64,000 nucleotides of DNA, from contig NZ_MIKC01000007.1 in NCBI RefSeq assembly GCF_001730315.1, forward strand, positions 30,213-94,212, read 5' to 3'. Position numbers and translations under genes: made by a program. Positions 51,871-60,764 of the stretch are shown one piece after another (position 1 is the first letter of the stretch; each line of letters starts with the position of its first letter). The notes below the pieces were generated by a model, which was given only the letters and a program-made list of their open reading frames with translations, did no database searches and was not told where the DNA came from. The stretch is from Enterococcus ureilyticus. GTDB taxonomy: Bacteria; Bacillota; Bacilli; Lactobacillales; Enterococcaceae.

Positions 51871-52722
51871 ATGGAAATCATAGAAAAAGCGCCCGCAAAA
51901 ATCAACTTGGGGTTGGATGCGCTCTATAAAAGAAAAGATGGCTATCATGAATTAGAGATGATCATGGCTAGTGTGGATTTAGCCGATCGGCTGACTTTTG
52001 AATTATTGCCGAAAGACGAAATACTAATCGAAACAGATAGCTCTTTTTTACCAGTAGATAGAAGAAATCACGTGTACCAAGCAGCAGAATTGCTGAAGAA
52101 CACGTTTGGCCTTACTCAAGGAGTTAGGATTTATATAGAAAAAAGAATACCTGTTGCAGCGGGATTAGCTGGTGGTAGCAGTGATTGTGCTGCTGCATTG
52201 CGAGGTCTGAATCGTTTATGGAACCTTGGACTGTCTTTAGAAGAGCTTGCAGAATTGGGTAGTAAAATTGGTTCAGATGTTCCTTATTGTATTCATGGAG
52301 GAACAGCTTTTGTCACAGGGCGTGGTGAAAAAATAAAGTTTTTACCATCGATGCCACAGTGTTGGGTTGTCCTAGTAAAACCTAGAATGAGTGTTTCGAC
52401 CAGTTCTATTTTTAGTAGTTTGTCCTTTAATAACATTCAGCACCCCGATATTCATGGGTTGAAGCAAGCGATTGAAACGGATGATTATCTATTGATGACA
52501 GAAAAAATCGGTAATGCTTTGGAAAGTGTGACGATCAAACGGCATCCTGTGATCCAGCAAATAAAAGATCGGATGATGAAATATGGGGCAGATGCAGCGT
52601 TAATGAGCGGTAGTGGTCCAACTGTATTTGCATTATGTGAAAAGAAAACGCGCGCACAACGGATTTACAATGGTTTAAAAGGTTTTTGCGATGAAGTATA
52701 TATCGTGCGGACGTTAAAATAA
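51871..52722 (+). CDS. ispE: 4-diphosphocytidyl-2-C-methyl-D-erythritol kinase
   Basis: A 283-residue GHMP kinase of the MEP pathway. EKAPAKINLGLDALYKRKDGYHELEMI is the substrate strand; PVAAGLAGGSSDCAAALRGL is the ATP-binding GHMP motif; LMSGSGPTVFALCE the C-terminal loop. The ATG at 51871 has AGGTG 6 bases upstream; a GTG three codons earlier overlaps it. Ends at a perfect-palindrome terminator. Confidence 0.95.
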   Translation: MEIIEKAPAKINLGLDALYKRKDGYHELEMIMASVDLADRLTFELLPKDEILIETDSSFLPVDRRNHVYQAAELLKNTFGLTQGVRIYIEKRIPVAAGLAGGSSDCAAALRGLNRLWNLGLSLEELAELGSKIGSDVPYCIHGGTAFVTGRGEKIKFLPSMPQCWVVLVKPRMSVSTSSIFSSLSFNNIQHPDIHGLKQAIETDDYLLMTEKIGNALESVTIKRHPVIQQIKDRMMKYGADAALMSGSGPTVFALCEKKTRAQRIYNGLKGFCDEVYIVRTLK

Positions 52723-52752
52723 TCGAAGCAGAACATAGTAGAAACATGAATA

Positions 52753-52790
52753 GTAATGAAAAACCACTCAATTGAGTGGTTTTTCATTAC
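52753..52790. terminator. bidirectional terminator after ispE
   Basis: A perfect 38-bp palindrome: GTAATGAAAAACCACTCA joined to its exact complement, centred at 52771-52772, with T-run inside the 3' arm. Confidence 0.9.
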
Positions 52791-52925
52791 TTATAAGACG
52801 TTTAAAATGTAGCTATTTTTCATCAGTAACATATTTCAAAGTCAGCAAAGCTCTCTGCAATAAAATATTTTTGCTGTTTTCTCTTGACGTTCTCTTTTTC
52901 ATCTGTTAAATTAGTTCTTGCTAAC

Positions 52926-52946
52926 AAATCGTAAATATTACGATTT
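52926..52946. promoter_or_regulatory. Zur box upstream of adcA
   Basis: The core TCGTAAATATTACGA (52929-52943) matches the Gram-positive Zur site TCGTAATNATTACGA with one difference, and AAA/TTT flanks extend the symmetry to 21 bp. It lies about 30 bases upstream of the adcA start, so Zur with zinc would repress zinc uptake. Confidence 0.85.
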
Positions 52947-52977
52947 GATCAAGGTAAATCGAAATGAGGACAAAAAG

Positions 52978-53934
52978 ATGAGGATAAAAAACTGGAAATA
53001 TAGTGTTGGATTACTATTAATGACAGTGATTTTTACACTAACTGCTTGCGGACAAACAAAAGAAACAGATAAAGCTAAAAAAAATGGTACAATCAACGTT
53101 GTGACTACGTTTTATCCAATGTACGACTTTGCTAAAAATGTGGTAGGTGATGCTGGAGAGGTTCAATTGTTGATTCCAGCAGGAACAGAACCGCATGATT
53201 ATGAACCTAGTGCCAAGGACATCGCCAAGATAACAGATGCTGATGTATTTGTGTATAATAGTCATGAATTAGAAACGTGGGTCAAAGATGTTTTGGAAAA
53301 TGTTGATGAGAAAAAAGTTGCTGTGGTAGAAGCGGCAGGTTCAATCGATTTAATGGAAGGCGCTGCTCACGAGGATGAAGAAGATGACCATGATGGACAT
53401 GACCATAGCCATGAATTAGATCCTCACGTTTGGTTAGATCCTGTTTTAGCTAAAAAAGAAGTGGAAGCAATTCGTGATGTTTTAGTGGAGAAATATCCAG
53501 AGCAAAAAGAAACGTTTGAAAAAAATACAACCGCTTATTTAGAAAAACTGCAAGAATTAGACACAGAGTACAAAGAGGCTTTCGCGAAAGCTAAAAACAA
53601 AACCTTCGTCACCCAACATGCTGCATTTGGCTATTTAGCGAAACAATACGGATTGACACAAGAATCGATTGCTGGAATTTCACCAGATCAAGAACCTTCA
53701 CCAAGCCGTTTAGCAGAATTAAAAAAATACATCGAAGAGCATAATGTATCAGTGATCTACTTTGAAACAACAGCTTCATCAAAAGTTGCTGAAACCCTGG
53801 CACGCGAAACAGGCGTTGAATTAGCAGTGCTGAATACGCTGGAGAGTGTTACCCAAAAAGAACAAGATCAAGGGGAAGATTATATTTCAGTGATGAAAAC
53901 CAATCTGGAAGCCTTGAAGAAAAGTGTGAAATAA
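52978..53934 (+). CDS. adcA: zinc ABC transporter substrate-binding lipoprotein
   Basis: A 318-residue lipoprotein. Signal peptide with LTACGQ lipobox (Cys at about residue 23). The cluster A-1/ZnuA fold supplies His ligands in GTEPHDYEPS, LDPHVWLDP and TQHAAFGYLAKQYGL. A His/Asp-rich loop (HEDEEDDHDGHDHSHE) typical of zinc-specific proteins is present. The ZinT domain of longer AdcA proteins is absent. The ATG at 52978 has GAGGA upstream. adcC and adcB follow, after a hairpin. Confidence 0.94.
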   Translation: MRIKNWKYSVGLLLMTVIFTLTACGQTKETDKAKKNGTINVVTTFYPMYDFAKNVVGDAGEVQLLIPAGTEPHDYEPSAKDIAKITDADVFVYNSHELETWVKDVLENVDEKKVAVVEAAGSIDLMEGAAHEDEEDDHDGHDHSHELDPHVWLDPVLAKKEVEAIRDVLVEKYPEQKETFEKNTTAYLEKLQELDTEYKEAFAKAKNKTFVTQHAAFGYLAKQYGLTQESIAGISPDQEPSPSRLAELKKYIEEHNVSVIYFETTASSKVAETLARETGVELAVLNTLESVTQKEQDQGEDYISVMKTNLEALKKSVK

Positions 53935-53941
53935 AAATAAA

Positions 53942-53985
53942 AATCAAGGGCAAAAGCGATCCTCGTTTTTGTCCCAGATTTTTTT
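53942..53985 (+). terminator. internal terminator/attenuator between adcA and adcC
   Basis: AATC and GGGCAAAAGCGA (53942-53960) pair with TCGTTTTTGTCCC and GATT (53963-53980), then a T-run. Its place between adcA and adcC suggests that adcA is expressed above the ABC core genes. Confidence 0.75.
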
Positions 53986-54006
53986 AGATCAAAAAGGAGA
54001 ATGGAC

Positions 54007-54687
54007 ATGCATTATCTTGAAGTCAAAGACCTCACATTTTATTACGATGATGAGCCTGTTTTAGAAGATGTGTCGTATTATGTTGATCCAGGTGAATTTG
54101 TGATTCTAACCGGTGAAAATGGCGCAGCAAAATCAACATTAATCAAAAGTACCTTGGGACTATTAAAACCAACGAAAGGCGTCATTACGATTGCCAAGGA
54201 GAATTCAGAAGGACAAAAACTTAGTATTGGTTATATTCCACAGCAAGTTGCGTCATTTAATGCAGGGTTTCCAAGTACCGTGATCGAGTTAGTTCGCTCA
54301 GGCCGTTTTCCGCGTAATCGCTGGTTTAAGCCACTAACAAAAAGAGACCATCAGCATGTGGAAAAAGCCTTGAAAGCAGTTGGTATGTGGGACATGCGCC
54401 ATAAACGGATCGGGGAACTTTCTGGTGGACAAAAACAACGGATCAGTTTAGCGCGTATTTTTGCGACAGACCCTGATTTATTTATTTTAGATGAACCAAC
54501 AACGGGAATGGATGAAACGTCTAGAAAAGAATTTTATCGCTTGTTAAGGCATAATGCTCATGATCATGGCAAAGCGATTTTGATGATCACTCATGATCAT
54601 GAAGATATCAAATCGTATGCTGATCGACAAATTCGTTTAGTTCGGAAGGAGGATTCACAATGGAGATGCTTTCATATGAGTTCATGA
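54007..54687 (+). CDS. adcC: zinc ABC transporter ATP-binding protein
   Basis: A 226-residue ATPase. Walker A reads [12 protein letters not shown]: the usual second Gly of GAGKST is Ala, a variant I associate with enterococcal/streptococcal AdcC proteins. Signature [16 protein letters not shown], Walker [13 protein letters not shown], switch His in MITHDHED. The ATG at 54007 has AAAGGAGA 7 bases upstream; an ATG at 54001 abuts it. It overlaps adcB by 28 bases. Confidence 0.93.
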   Translation: MHYLEVKDLTFYYDDEPVLEDVSYYVDPGEFVILTGENGAAKSTLIKSTLGLLKPTKGVITIAKENSEGQKLSIGYIPQQVASFNAGFPSTVIELVRSGRFPRNRWFKPLTKRDHQHVEKALKAVGMWDMRHKRIGELSGGQKQRISLARIFATDPDLFILDEPTTGMDETSRKEFYRLLRHNAHDHGKAILMITHDHEDIKSYADRQIRLVRKEDSQWRCFHMSS

Positions 54688-55496
54688 GAAAAGCCTTCTT
54701 GGCCGCAACCTTTATTTCGGTGATTGCACCGATGCTAGGTGTATTTCTTGTGATCAGAAGACAATCGTTGATGGCAGATACTCTTTCTCATGTATCACTC
54801 GCTGGAGTTGCTCTAGGATTTTTCTTAAATTGGAATCCAGATATCATGACGCTTGTTGTCGTGATCATAGCTGCTATTATTTTGGAATACCTACGAATGA
54901 TTTATAGTACGTACTCGGAAATCTCGATTGCGATTTTGATGTCAGGCGGACTCGCTTTAGCACTGGTGTTGATGAATCTTAGCGGAGGGAATTCAGCAGC
55001 TAGTATTCAGTCCTATTTATTTGGCTCGATCGTAACGATCACTTGGCAGCAAGTAGTCATTTTAGCTGTTCTCTTTGTGATCTTAGTCGTTTTATTCCTA
55101 TTATTCAAACGCCCGATGTACGTTTTGACTTTCGATGAAGATACTGCCCATGTAGATGGATTACCAATTCATTGGATGTCAATGTTGTTTAACGTGATCA
55201 CAGGTGTGGCAATCGCAGTGATGATCCCGATTGCTGGAGCGTTATTGATTTCAGCGATCATGGTTTTACCAGCTGCAATCGGAATGCGAATTGGAAAAGG
55301 ATTCAATACAGTTATTATTATTAGTGTCATCATGGGGTTGATCGGCATGCTAACAGGATTAACAGGTTCGTATTATTTAGAAACACCACCAAGTGCTAGC
55401 ATTACTTTGATTTTTATTGGATTATTCATTCTTGTAAGTGTGGTTCGTAAAGTAGTGATGACGATGCAACGGAATAAAAAGATAAATCAGAGATAA
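54660..55496 (+). CDS. adcB: zinc ABC transporter permease
   Basis: A 278-residue ABC-3 family permease with about eight helices. [26 protein letters not shown] is the family signature; [16 protein letters not shown] and [18 protein letters not shown] follow. It forms the membrane channel with AdcC for zinc delivered by AdcA. RBS AAGGAGG lies within adcC. A terminator at 55514 ends the operon. Confidence 0.94.
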   Translation: MEMLSYEFMRKAFLAATFISVIAPMLGVFLVIRRQSLMADTLSHVSLAGVALGFFLNWNPDIMTLVVVIIAAIILEYLRMIYSTYSEISIAILMSGGLALALVLMNLSGGNSAASIQSYLFGSIVTITWQQVVILAVLFVILVVLFLLFKRPMYVLTFDEDTAHVDGLPIHWMSMLFNVITGVAIAVMIPIAGALLISAIMVLPAAIGMRIGKGFNTVIIISVIMGLIGMLTGLTGSYYLETPPSASITLIFIGLFILVSVVRKVVMTMQRNKKINQR

Positions 55497-55513
55497 ACAG
55501 GTATAATTTAGCT

Positions 55514-55560
55514 GAAGATAAGAGGAAAAACGAAAGTTTTTTCTTTTATCTTCTTTTTTG
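55514..55560 (+). terminator. terminator of the adc operon
   Basis: GAAGATAAGAGGAAAAA (55514-55530) pairs with TTTTTTCTTTTATCTTC (55537-55553), then a T-run. Confidence 0.85.
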
Positions 55561-55762
55561 TTTCTTAAATTGCGAACTATTTTCCAATTTTGTTAAAAAA
55601 TGCTCGATTTTTTTTACAAAACACCCTATAATAGGAACGATAGATAATGAGGAAGTATCATTTATTTTAGTTGTTGAAAATTAATGAATAACGAACCTAT
55701 AAAAAATAAGGAACATTGATTATTCTTGTGAATAATAAGCCTTAAAGGAAAGAGGAGAAGAA

Positions 55763-56590
55763 GTGACAGATTCTAAAATTCGAAGAAGTGAACGATTGAT
55801 CGATATGACACAATACTTATTGGATCATCCCCATACATTGGTTTCTTTGACCTATTTTGCACAGCGCTATAAATCAGCTAAATCATCGATTAGTGAGGAT
55901 TTAGCCATCATCAAAAAGACATTCAAACAGCGAGGAACAGGAATTCTTGAGACGATTCCAGGAGCTGCTGGCGGCGTTCGGTTTATTCCAGAAATTCCAT
56001 ATGAGGAATCAAAAGAACTGGTGAAGTCTCTATGTGAACGTTTATCAGAACAAGATCGTCTGCTGCCAGGAGGATATGTCTATCTTTCTGATTTACTGGG
56101 ACAGCCGAAACTACTACGTCAAGTGGGCCTAATTATTGCTTCTAAATATTTAGATGAACAAATCGATGCCGTTATGACGGTAGCCACTAAAGGTGTACCG
56201 ATCGCTCAAGCTGTGTCTTATTACTTAAATGTTCCCTTTGTAATTGTTCGCCGTGATTCAAAAATCACTGAAGGTTCAACCGTCAGTGTAAATTATGTTT
56301 CTGGATCATCTGAACGAATCGAAAAAATGGAATTATCAAAACGCAGCTTAAAACGTGGTTCAAGAGTGTTAGTCGTGGATGACTTCATGAAAGGCGGCGG
56401 AACCGTTAACGGAATGAAGAGCCTGATCGAAGAATTTGAGGCAGAGCTTGTTGGGATCACTGTGTTTGCAGAGTCTAAATTTAAAGGTCAACGTGCGATC
56501 GAAGATTATACTTCGTTACTTTATGTGGAAGACGTTGATACACGGACGAAAACGATCAATGTTGTGCCAGGGAATTATTTTGATGAATAG
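55763..56590 (+). CDS. purR: pur operon regulator PurR
   Basis: A 275-residue regulator of purine synthesis. N-terminal winged helix (RSERLIDMTQYLLDHPHTLV, SLTYFAQRYKSAKSSISEDL); C-terminal phosphoribosyltransferase-like domain with the PRPP loop VLVVDDFMKGGGTVNGM. PRPP binding relieves or alters DNA binding. GTG start preceded by AGAGGAG. The upstream sequence has two PurBox-like CGAAC/GGAAC stretches (55692-55696, 55710-55714) 18 bases apart, too weak to annotate. In E. faecalis purR is followed by glmU as I recall; here accessory genes follow. Confidence 0.94.
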   Translation: MTDSKIRRSERLIDMTQYLLDHPHTLVSLTYFAQRYKSAKSSISEDLAIIKKTFKQRGTGILETIPGAAGGVRFIPEIPYEESKELVKSLCERLSEQDRLLPGGYVYLSDLLGQPKLLRQVGLIIASKYLDEQIDAVMTVATKGVPIAQAVSYYLNVPFVIVRRDSKITEGSTVSVNYVSGSSERIEKMELSKRSLKRGSRVLVVDDFMKGGGTVNGMKSLIEEFEAELVGITVFAESKFKGQRAIEDYTSLLYVEDVDTRTKTINVVPGNYFDE

Positions 56591-56596
56591 AGTTGG

Positions 56597-56628
56597 AACC
56601 AGCTATCAGAAATGATGGCTGGTTTTTT
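56597..56628 (+). terminator. terminator after purR
   Basis: AACCAGCTATCA (56597-56608) pairs with TGATGGCTGGTT (56613-56624), followed by TTTT. Confidence 0.88.
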
Positions 56629-56712
56629 GTTAAGAAAACGGTACATTTTTATTAAAGTAACCAGTTTTATTTAACGAATCCCCTAAACAGGTGTATAGTT
56701 AATTCGTAAGCA

Positions 56713-56756
56713 AATTTATTCAGTTTTTCTCACACACGATGAGAAACTGAATAAAT
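56713..56756. promoter_or_regulatory. long hairpin upstream of the M20 peptidase gene
   Basis: AATTTATTCAGTTTTTCTCA (56713-56732) pairs with TGAGAAACTGAATAAAT (56740-56756) around a 7-base loop with one bulged T. No T-run follows, and the RBS comes 8 bases later, so an mRNA-stability or operator role is more likely than termination. Confidence 0.45.
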
Positions 56757-56778
56757 CAAATGAAAGAAGGCTAACACA

Positions 56779-57924
56779 ATGGAAAAACAAGAAAAAATAC
56801 AAATTTTAAAAGACCTCGTTGCAATCAAATCAGTCAATGGCAACGAAAAAGAAGTCGCTGAGTATTTAAGCAAATTATTCAAAAAACATGGCATCGACTC
56901 AAGCTTTTTAGAATACGACAAAGACCGTGACAATCTAATTGTTGAGATCGGCAATAAAAATAGCGAAAAAGTCTTAGCCTTTTCAGGGCATATGGATGTG
57001 GTTTCAGCAGGAAATGTTTCTGACTGGACCTCTGATCCGTTCAAACCTGAAATTCGTGATGGTAAAATGTACGGTCGTGGCACTTGTGATATGAAGAGCG
57101 GGTTAGCTGCGATGGCAATTGCTATGATCGAATTGAAAGAAGAAAAAGCAGAATTTAATGGACGTTTGCGTTTAATCGCTACAGTGGGTGAAGAAGTCGG
57201 TGAATTAGGGGCAGAACAATTAACCAAAGAAGGCTATGTTGATGATGTGACCTCAATGGTGATCGGTGAGCCGTCAGGTTATGCTGGGATCGTTTATGCT
57301 CATAAGGGCTCGATCAATTTCAAAGTAGCGTCTCTTGGAAAAAATGCCCACAGCTCAATGCCCCAACTCGGTGTAAATGCAATCGATCATTTGAACGACT
57401 TTTATTCTAGAGCCAATCAATTATTTCGCAGTGAAATCCATACAGATGAAGTCTTAGGCGATTTTATCTATAATGTAACGATGATTTCCGGCGGGGAACA
57501 AATCAACAGTATTCCAAGTGAAGCGAGTCTTCAAGGGAATATCAGAACGATCCCTGGTTATGATAATGAGCTGGTCATCAAAAAAATGAACGAACTGATC
57601 GATGAGCTGAACCAAAAAGAGACGTATCATTTAACCTTGAGTATTGAAGCGAATAAAATTTCAGTGAAAAGTGAAAAAGATTCTGATATCGCGAAAATCG
57701 CTCAACAAGTAGCGAAAAAACAAGTTAACGTCGATATTCCAATGGTTGGTATTTCAGGTACAACCGATGCAGCTGAATTTACAAAAGGGAAGAAAGTATT
57801 TCCTGTGATCATTTTTGGTCCAGGTAATGAAACACCTCATCAAGTAGATGAATATGTGGATGTGGATAACTATTTGGAAATGGTGGCTATTTATAAAGAA
57901 ATGGCAACGACTTATTTAGATTAA
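56779..57924 (+). CDS. M20 family metallopeptidase (ArgE/DapE-like)
   Basis: A 381-residue di-zinc amidohydrolase. Metal ligands: H in FSGHMDVVSAG, D in GRGTCDMKSGLAAM, E in VGEEVGELGAEQL, and the last His in GNETPHQVDEY. The dimerisation domain (HKGSINFKVASLGKNAHSSM) is intact. It is annotated in enterococci as ArgE/DapE deacylase or succinyl-diaminopimelate desuccinylase; without pathway neighbours the substrate is open. RBS AAAGAAGG. Single-gene unit with its own terminator. Confidence 0.88.
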   Translation: MEKQEKIQILKDLVAIKSVNGNEKEVAEYLSKLFKKHGIDSSFLEYDKDRDNLIVEIGNKNSEKVLAFSGHMDVVSAGNVSDWTSDPFKPEIRDGKMYGRGTCDMKSGLAAMAIAMIELKEEKAEFNGRLRLIATVGEEVGELGAEQLTKEGYVDDVTSMVIGEPSGYAGIVYAHKGSINFKVASLGKNAHSSMPQLGVNAIDHLNDFYSRANQLFRSEIHTDEVLGDFIYNVTMISGGEQINSIPSEASLQGNIRTIPGYDNELVIKKMNELIDELNQKETYHLTLSIEANKISVKSEKDSDIAKIAQQVAKKQVNVDIPMVGISGTTDAAEFTKGKKVFPVIIFGPGNETPHQVDEYVDVDNYLEMVAIYKEMATTYLD

Positions 57925-57957
57925 ATCTAATCAGAAAATTAGAAGAGAAGAAGCCTG

Positions 57958-57998
57958 AAAGTGCCTATCTGTGTGTTTCGCAGATAGGCACTTTTTTT
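57958..57998 (+). terminator. terminator after the M20 gene
   Basis: AAAGTGCCTATCTG (57958-57971) pairs perfectly with CAGATAGGCACTTT (57981-57994), with a long T-run. Confidence 0.93.
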
Positions 57999-58000
57999 AT

Positions 58001-58081
58001 GAAAAATTAGGTAACGAAAACATTGAACTAATTGAAAATATTAAGGGGTATTTGGATTTTGAAATGTTTCTTGAATTATAG
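58001..58081 (+). pseudogene. possible 3' remnant of a lost gene
   Basis: From 58001 an open stretch of 26 codons (EKLGNENIELIENIKGYLDF, then EMFLEL) ends at TAG with codon use like real coding sequence, but there is no start or RBS; it abuts the terminator T-run. It may be the tail of a gene removed by an insertion or deletion at this junction. I cannot assign a family. Confidence 0.35.
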
Positions 58082-58172
58082 AATAAAAAGTAAGCTAATC
58101 ATAGACGACCATTTTTGGGATAGATTTATTTTATAAAAAATCTATCCTTTAAATTGGAAATGTAGTGTCAAA

Positions 58173-59105
58173 ATGTTTTTGAAAAGAAGGAAAGTAAACA
58201 ATACTCTATATTGGAGTTTAGCGGAGAATTATAGAGAAGGAACCAAAGTCAAACAACGTGTGATTCTCAATTTAGGAACTACAGATCGAGTAATTCAAAA
58301 ATTATCTGAAAATAATCAGTATGGTCATTTTTTAACTAAAGTAGCAAGTGAAGCAATGAAAACAGTAGAAAGTGTTACTGAACTGTGGGATCAAGTTTTT
58401 AATGAAAATTGTTTATTAGGCATGAAACGGATTCCAGATCATACTATAGATATGATTTTTTGTGATTTACCCTATGCAACCACAAATAACCATTGGGACA
58501 GTTTAATTCCTCTTGAACCTCTTTGGAAAGAGTATAAACGAATCATAAAGGACAATGGGGCAATCGTTCTTACAGCTCAAACACCTTTTGATAAAATCCT
58601 TGCTAACAGTAATTTAGATATGTTGAGGTATGAATGGATTTGGGAAAAAACAACTGCTACTGGACATTTAAACGCAAAAAAAATGCCAATGAAGGCACAT
58701 GAAAATGTTCTTGTTTTTTATAAAAAGCTACCTACTTTCAATCCTCAAAAAACAACAGGACATAAGCCAGTAAATAGCTATACTAAGCACCAAAATGATG
58801 GTAGTAACTACGGTAAAACCAAAGTAGGCATTTCTGGAGGTGGTTCTACAGAACGATACCCACGTAGCGTTTTAACGTTTGCTACTGACAAACAAAAATT
58901 AGCAATACACCCAACACAAAAGCCTGAATCACTTGTTGACTATTTCATAAAGACATATTCTAACGAAGGCGATTTGATACTTGATAATGCTTGGGGTAGT
59001 GGAACAACTGGAGTTGTATGTAAAAAAAATAACAGACATTTTTTAGGATTTGAAAAGGACAAAGATATTTATCTATCTTCATTAGAACGGTTGAACAGCG
59101 TGTAA
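58173..59105 (+). CDS. orphan DNA methyltransferase with transposase-like N-terminus
   Basis: A 310-residue protein. Residues 1-40 (MFLKRRKVNNTLYWSLAENY, then KVKQRVILNLG) look like the N-terminus of IS1634-type transposases. Residues about 75-310 are an amino-methyltransferase of beta-type motif order: motif IV DLPYATTNNHWD (D98-Y101) comes first, the AdoMet motif I DNAWGSGTTG (near D271) last. DLPY instead of DPPY is seen in phage-linked adenine methyltransferases. IHPTQKPESLVDYF is the usual motif X. No restriction enzyme adjoins. The RBS is weak. Probably a mobile orphan methylase. Confidence 0.82.
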   Translation: MFLKRRKVNNTLYWSLAENYREGTKVKQRVILNLGTTDRVIQKLSENNQYGHFLTKVASEAMKTVESVTELWDQVFNENCLLGMKRIPDHTIDMIFCDLPYATTNNHWDSLIPLEPLWKEYKRIIKDNGAIVLTAQTPFDKILANSNLDMLRYEWIWEKTTATGHLNAKKMPMKAHENVLVFYKKLPTFNPQKTTGHKPVNSYTKHQNDGSNYGKTKVGISGGGSTERYPRSVLTFATDKQKLAIHPTQKPESLVDYFIKTYSNEGDLILDNAWGSGTTGVVCKKNNRHFLGFEKDKDIYLSSLERLNSV

Positions 59106-59616
59106 ATTTTGAGTATACCTAAATTTTACGAAATAAGAAGACAGAAAATCAGTTTTGCAATTTTTTTTATGGTATAGATTTTATATCGATATATGGAATA
59201 AGTGTATATTATACGAGTATAACTGCTATTTGATTAGGTATATCCGTTTATTTTGCCAAATAGCTAAAAAGAAATTGTACCATTAAAAAAATGATAGGAG
59301 CTGGTAACAGTGTTTTTTTTTCGTTAATTTTGAATGTAAAAAAATTGTACAGTATAAGACAAATGACTGTTGTTCGATTTTAAAAGTATGAGAAGATACT
59401 GTAATAAAAATTAGAGTGCATTTTTTTATACCACAAAAATTTGAATAACTAAATAATAGAGAACTACATTATGCAAATTAACATAATGTACATATTTATA
59501 TTTACATTCAATATTATAAATGCTATTTTTATATTAATAAAACGCTATGTATACATAAAGTCAGATTTATGCTTTATGAAATCGTTTTATTAAATACTTT
59601 TGTAAGGAGTTATATT
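59106..59616. other. AT-rich intergenic region upstream of the secreted island
   Basis: No gene is visible. AT content is higher than in the housekeeping block. TACATTATG (59465-59473) and CATAATGTA (59482-59490) form a perfect 9-bp inverted repeat with an 8-base centre, about 130 bases upstream of the first secreted gene; it may be an operator. TAGCTATTTG-like inverted stretches near 59223-59270 are weaker. Confidence 0.45.
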
Positions 59617-60333
59617 ATGAAAAAAATTTTTTTGGGCTCTTTAATACTTTTGGTGTCAACAAGTGTTCTAATGCCATTTACTACTTTGGCAGAATCTAAT
59701 ACAATTGATGAATCAGTCGTGCAGACAGCAACAAATGATGCAGAAAAAAATGCTGAAATACAAAGATTTACTGATATGCAGAATGAAATCACTTTGGTTT
59801 TAACGATTAAAAATGGGAGATATGTTTATGACGAGAAAGAAATCAAATCTATTGTAGATTCATTTGACTTTAATAAATTGGCTACTGAAACTGGAATAGA
59901 ATTCACAAATGAATCATTTTTTCAAGAAGCAATAACAAATATCAAAAATACAAAATTTGAATCTCAAATCCAAGATAGAATGGCGAATAGATACAATAGA
60001 AATTACTATGAGGAAGGCTGGAATTATCAAAGAGTTTGGTGGGATGAATCTAATACTAAGCGTAAAATTATCGAATTTGAAGATGTAGGTCAATATGCTG
60101 GATTAGCAGGAGGAATTGGAGGTCTGGCAGGATCAGCAGTAGCTGGTATGATCACAGGCCCTATAGGGGTAGCAATCTCTGCTTCTATAGGTTTTGGTGT
60201 TTTTTATGATGGGTGGTATTTTAGTAATGTAGCTTTAAATCTAAATAGGATAAAAAATGGAACAGGTACCGTCTATGAAAGAAACACATGGACAACAGTT
60301 TATTCTCTATGGACGCAAGACAAATATAAATAA
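59617..60333 (+). CDS. secreted protein with glycine-zipper hydrophobic segment
   Basis: A 238-residue protein of unknown function. Signal peptide MKKIFLGSLILLVSTSVLMP, cleaved after TLA (about residue 25). Residues 26-130 are acidic and helical. RVWWDESNTKRKIIEFEDV precedes a Gly-rich hydrophobic stretch (about 158-195: GLAGGIGGLAGSAVAGM, TGPIGVAISASIGFG), the kind of GxxxG-rich helix pair found in pore-forming or membrane-active effectors and bacteriocins. The ATG at 59617 has AAGGAG 8 bases upstream. It opens a four-gene secreted island; a small membrane protein follows. Confidence 0.7.
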   Translation: MKKIFLGSLILLVSTSVLMPFTTLAESNTIDESVVQTATNDAEKNAEIQRFTDMQNEITLVLTIKNGRYVYDEKEIKSIVDSFDFNKLATETGIEFTNESFFQEAITNIKNTKFESQIQDRMANRYNRNYYEEGWNYQRVWWDESNTKRKIIEFEDVGQYAGLAGGIGGLAGSAVAGMITGPIGVAISASIGFGVFYDGWYFSNVALNLNRIKNGTGTVYERNTWTTVYSLWTQDKYK

Positions 60334-60360
60334 GATAACGCGGTCAGTATCATTTGGGAG

Positions 60361-60705
60361 ATGATCAATATCAAATTTAAAAATAAAATATCTATCGTTC
60401 TGGGTATTGTGCTAATTGTATTAACACAATACCTTTGTACTACAAATATTTATAATACGTCATTATCTAATGTTGAGATATTGACTCACATCTTATTAAT
60501 GAATATATGTATCTTGTTGATAGTATACAGTTTTATGTTACAAATTAAGTTAATAAAATTTGTATACATTTTTGTTTTATCACCACTCACTTTCTACTTA
60601 CAATATCTGAATGAAAAAATGAGCTTTCAAACATTAGTACTATTGTTTTGTGTTATTTTGGTTTGTCTCGTAAATTCATTACTTACGAGAAATATGCTTG
60701 ACTAA
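60361..60705 (+). CDS. small four-helix membrane protein, possible immunity partner
   Basis: A 114-residue protein with a short basic N-terminus and four hydrophobic helices (ISIVLGIVLIVLTQYLC, ILLMNICILLIVYSFML, FVYIFVLSPLTFYLQYL, LVLLFCVILVCLVNSLL). The ATG at 60361 directly abuts GGGAG, so initiation is probably weak or coupled to the upstream gene 27 bases away. Size and place fit a membrane immunity protein for the secreted glycine-zipper protein, which is inference from arrangement only. Confidence 0.6.
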   Translation: MINIKFKNKISIVLGIVLIVLTQYLCTTNIYNTSLSNVEILTHILLMNICILLIVYSFMLQIKLIKFVYIFVLSPLTFYLQYLNEKMSFQTLVLLFCVILVCLVNSLLTRNMLD

Positions 60706-60764
60706 TTATATATTTTAGTAATTTAAAAAATTTTAGTTGTCAAAAATTAATTTGGAGGAAGCTT

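Noticed and set aside
55640..55762. Tandem PurBoxes upstream of purR
   Set aside because: The CGAAC and GGAAC stretches deviate from the CCGAAC core and are in direct, not the usual, arrangement; left as a remark under purR.
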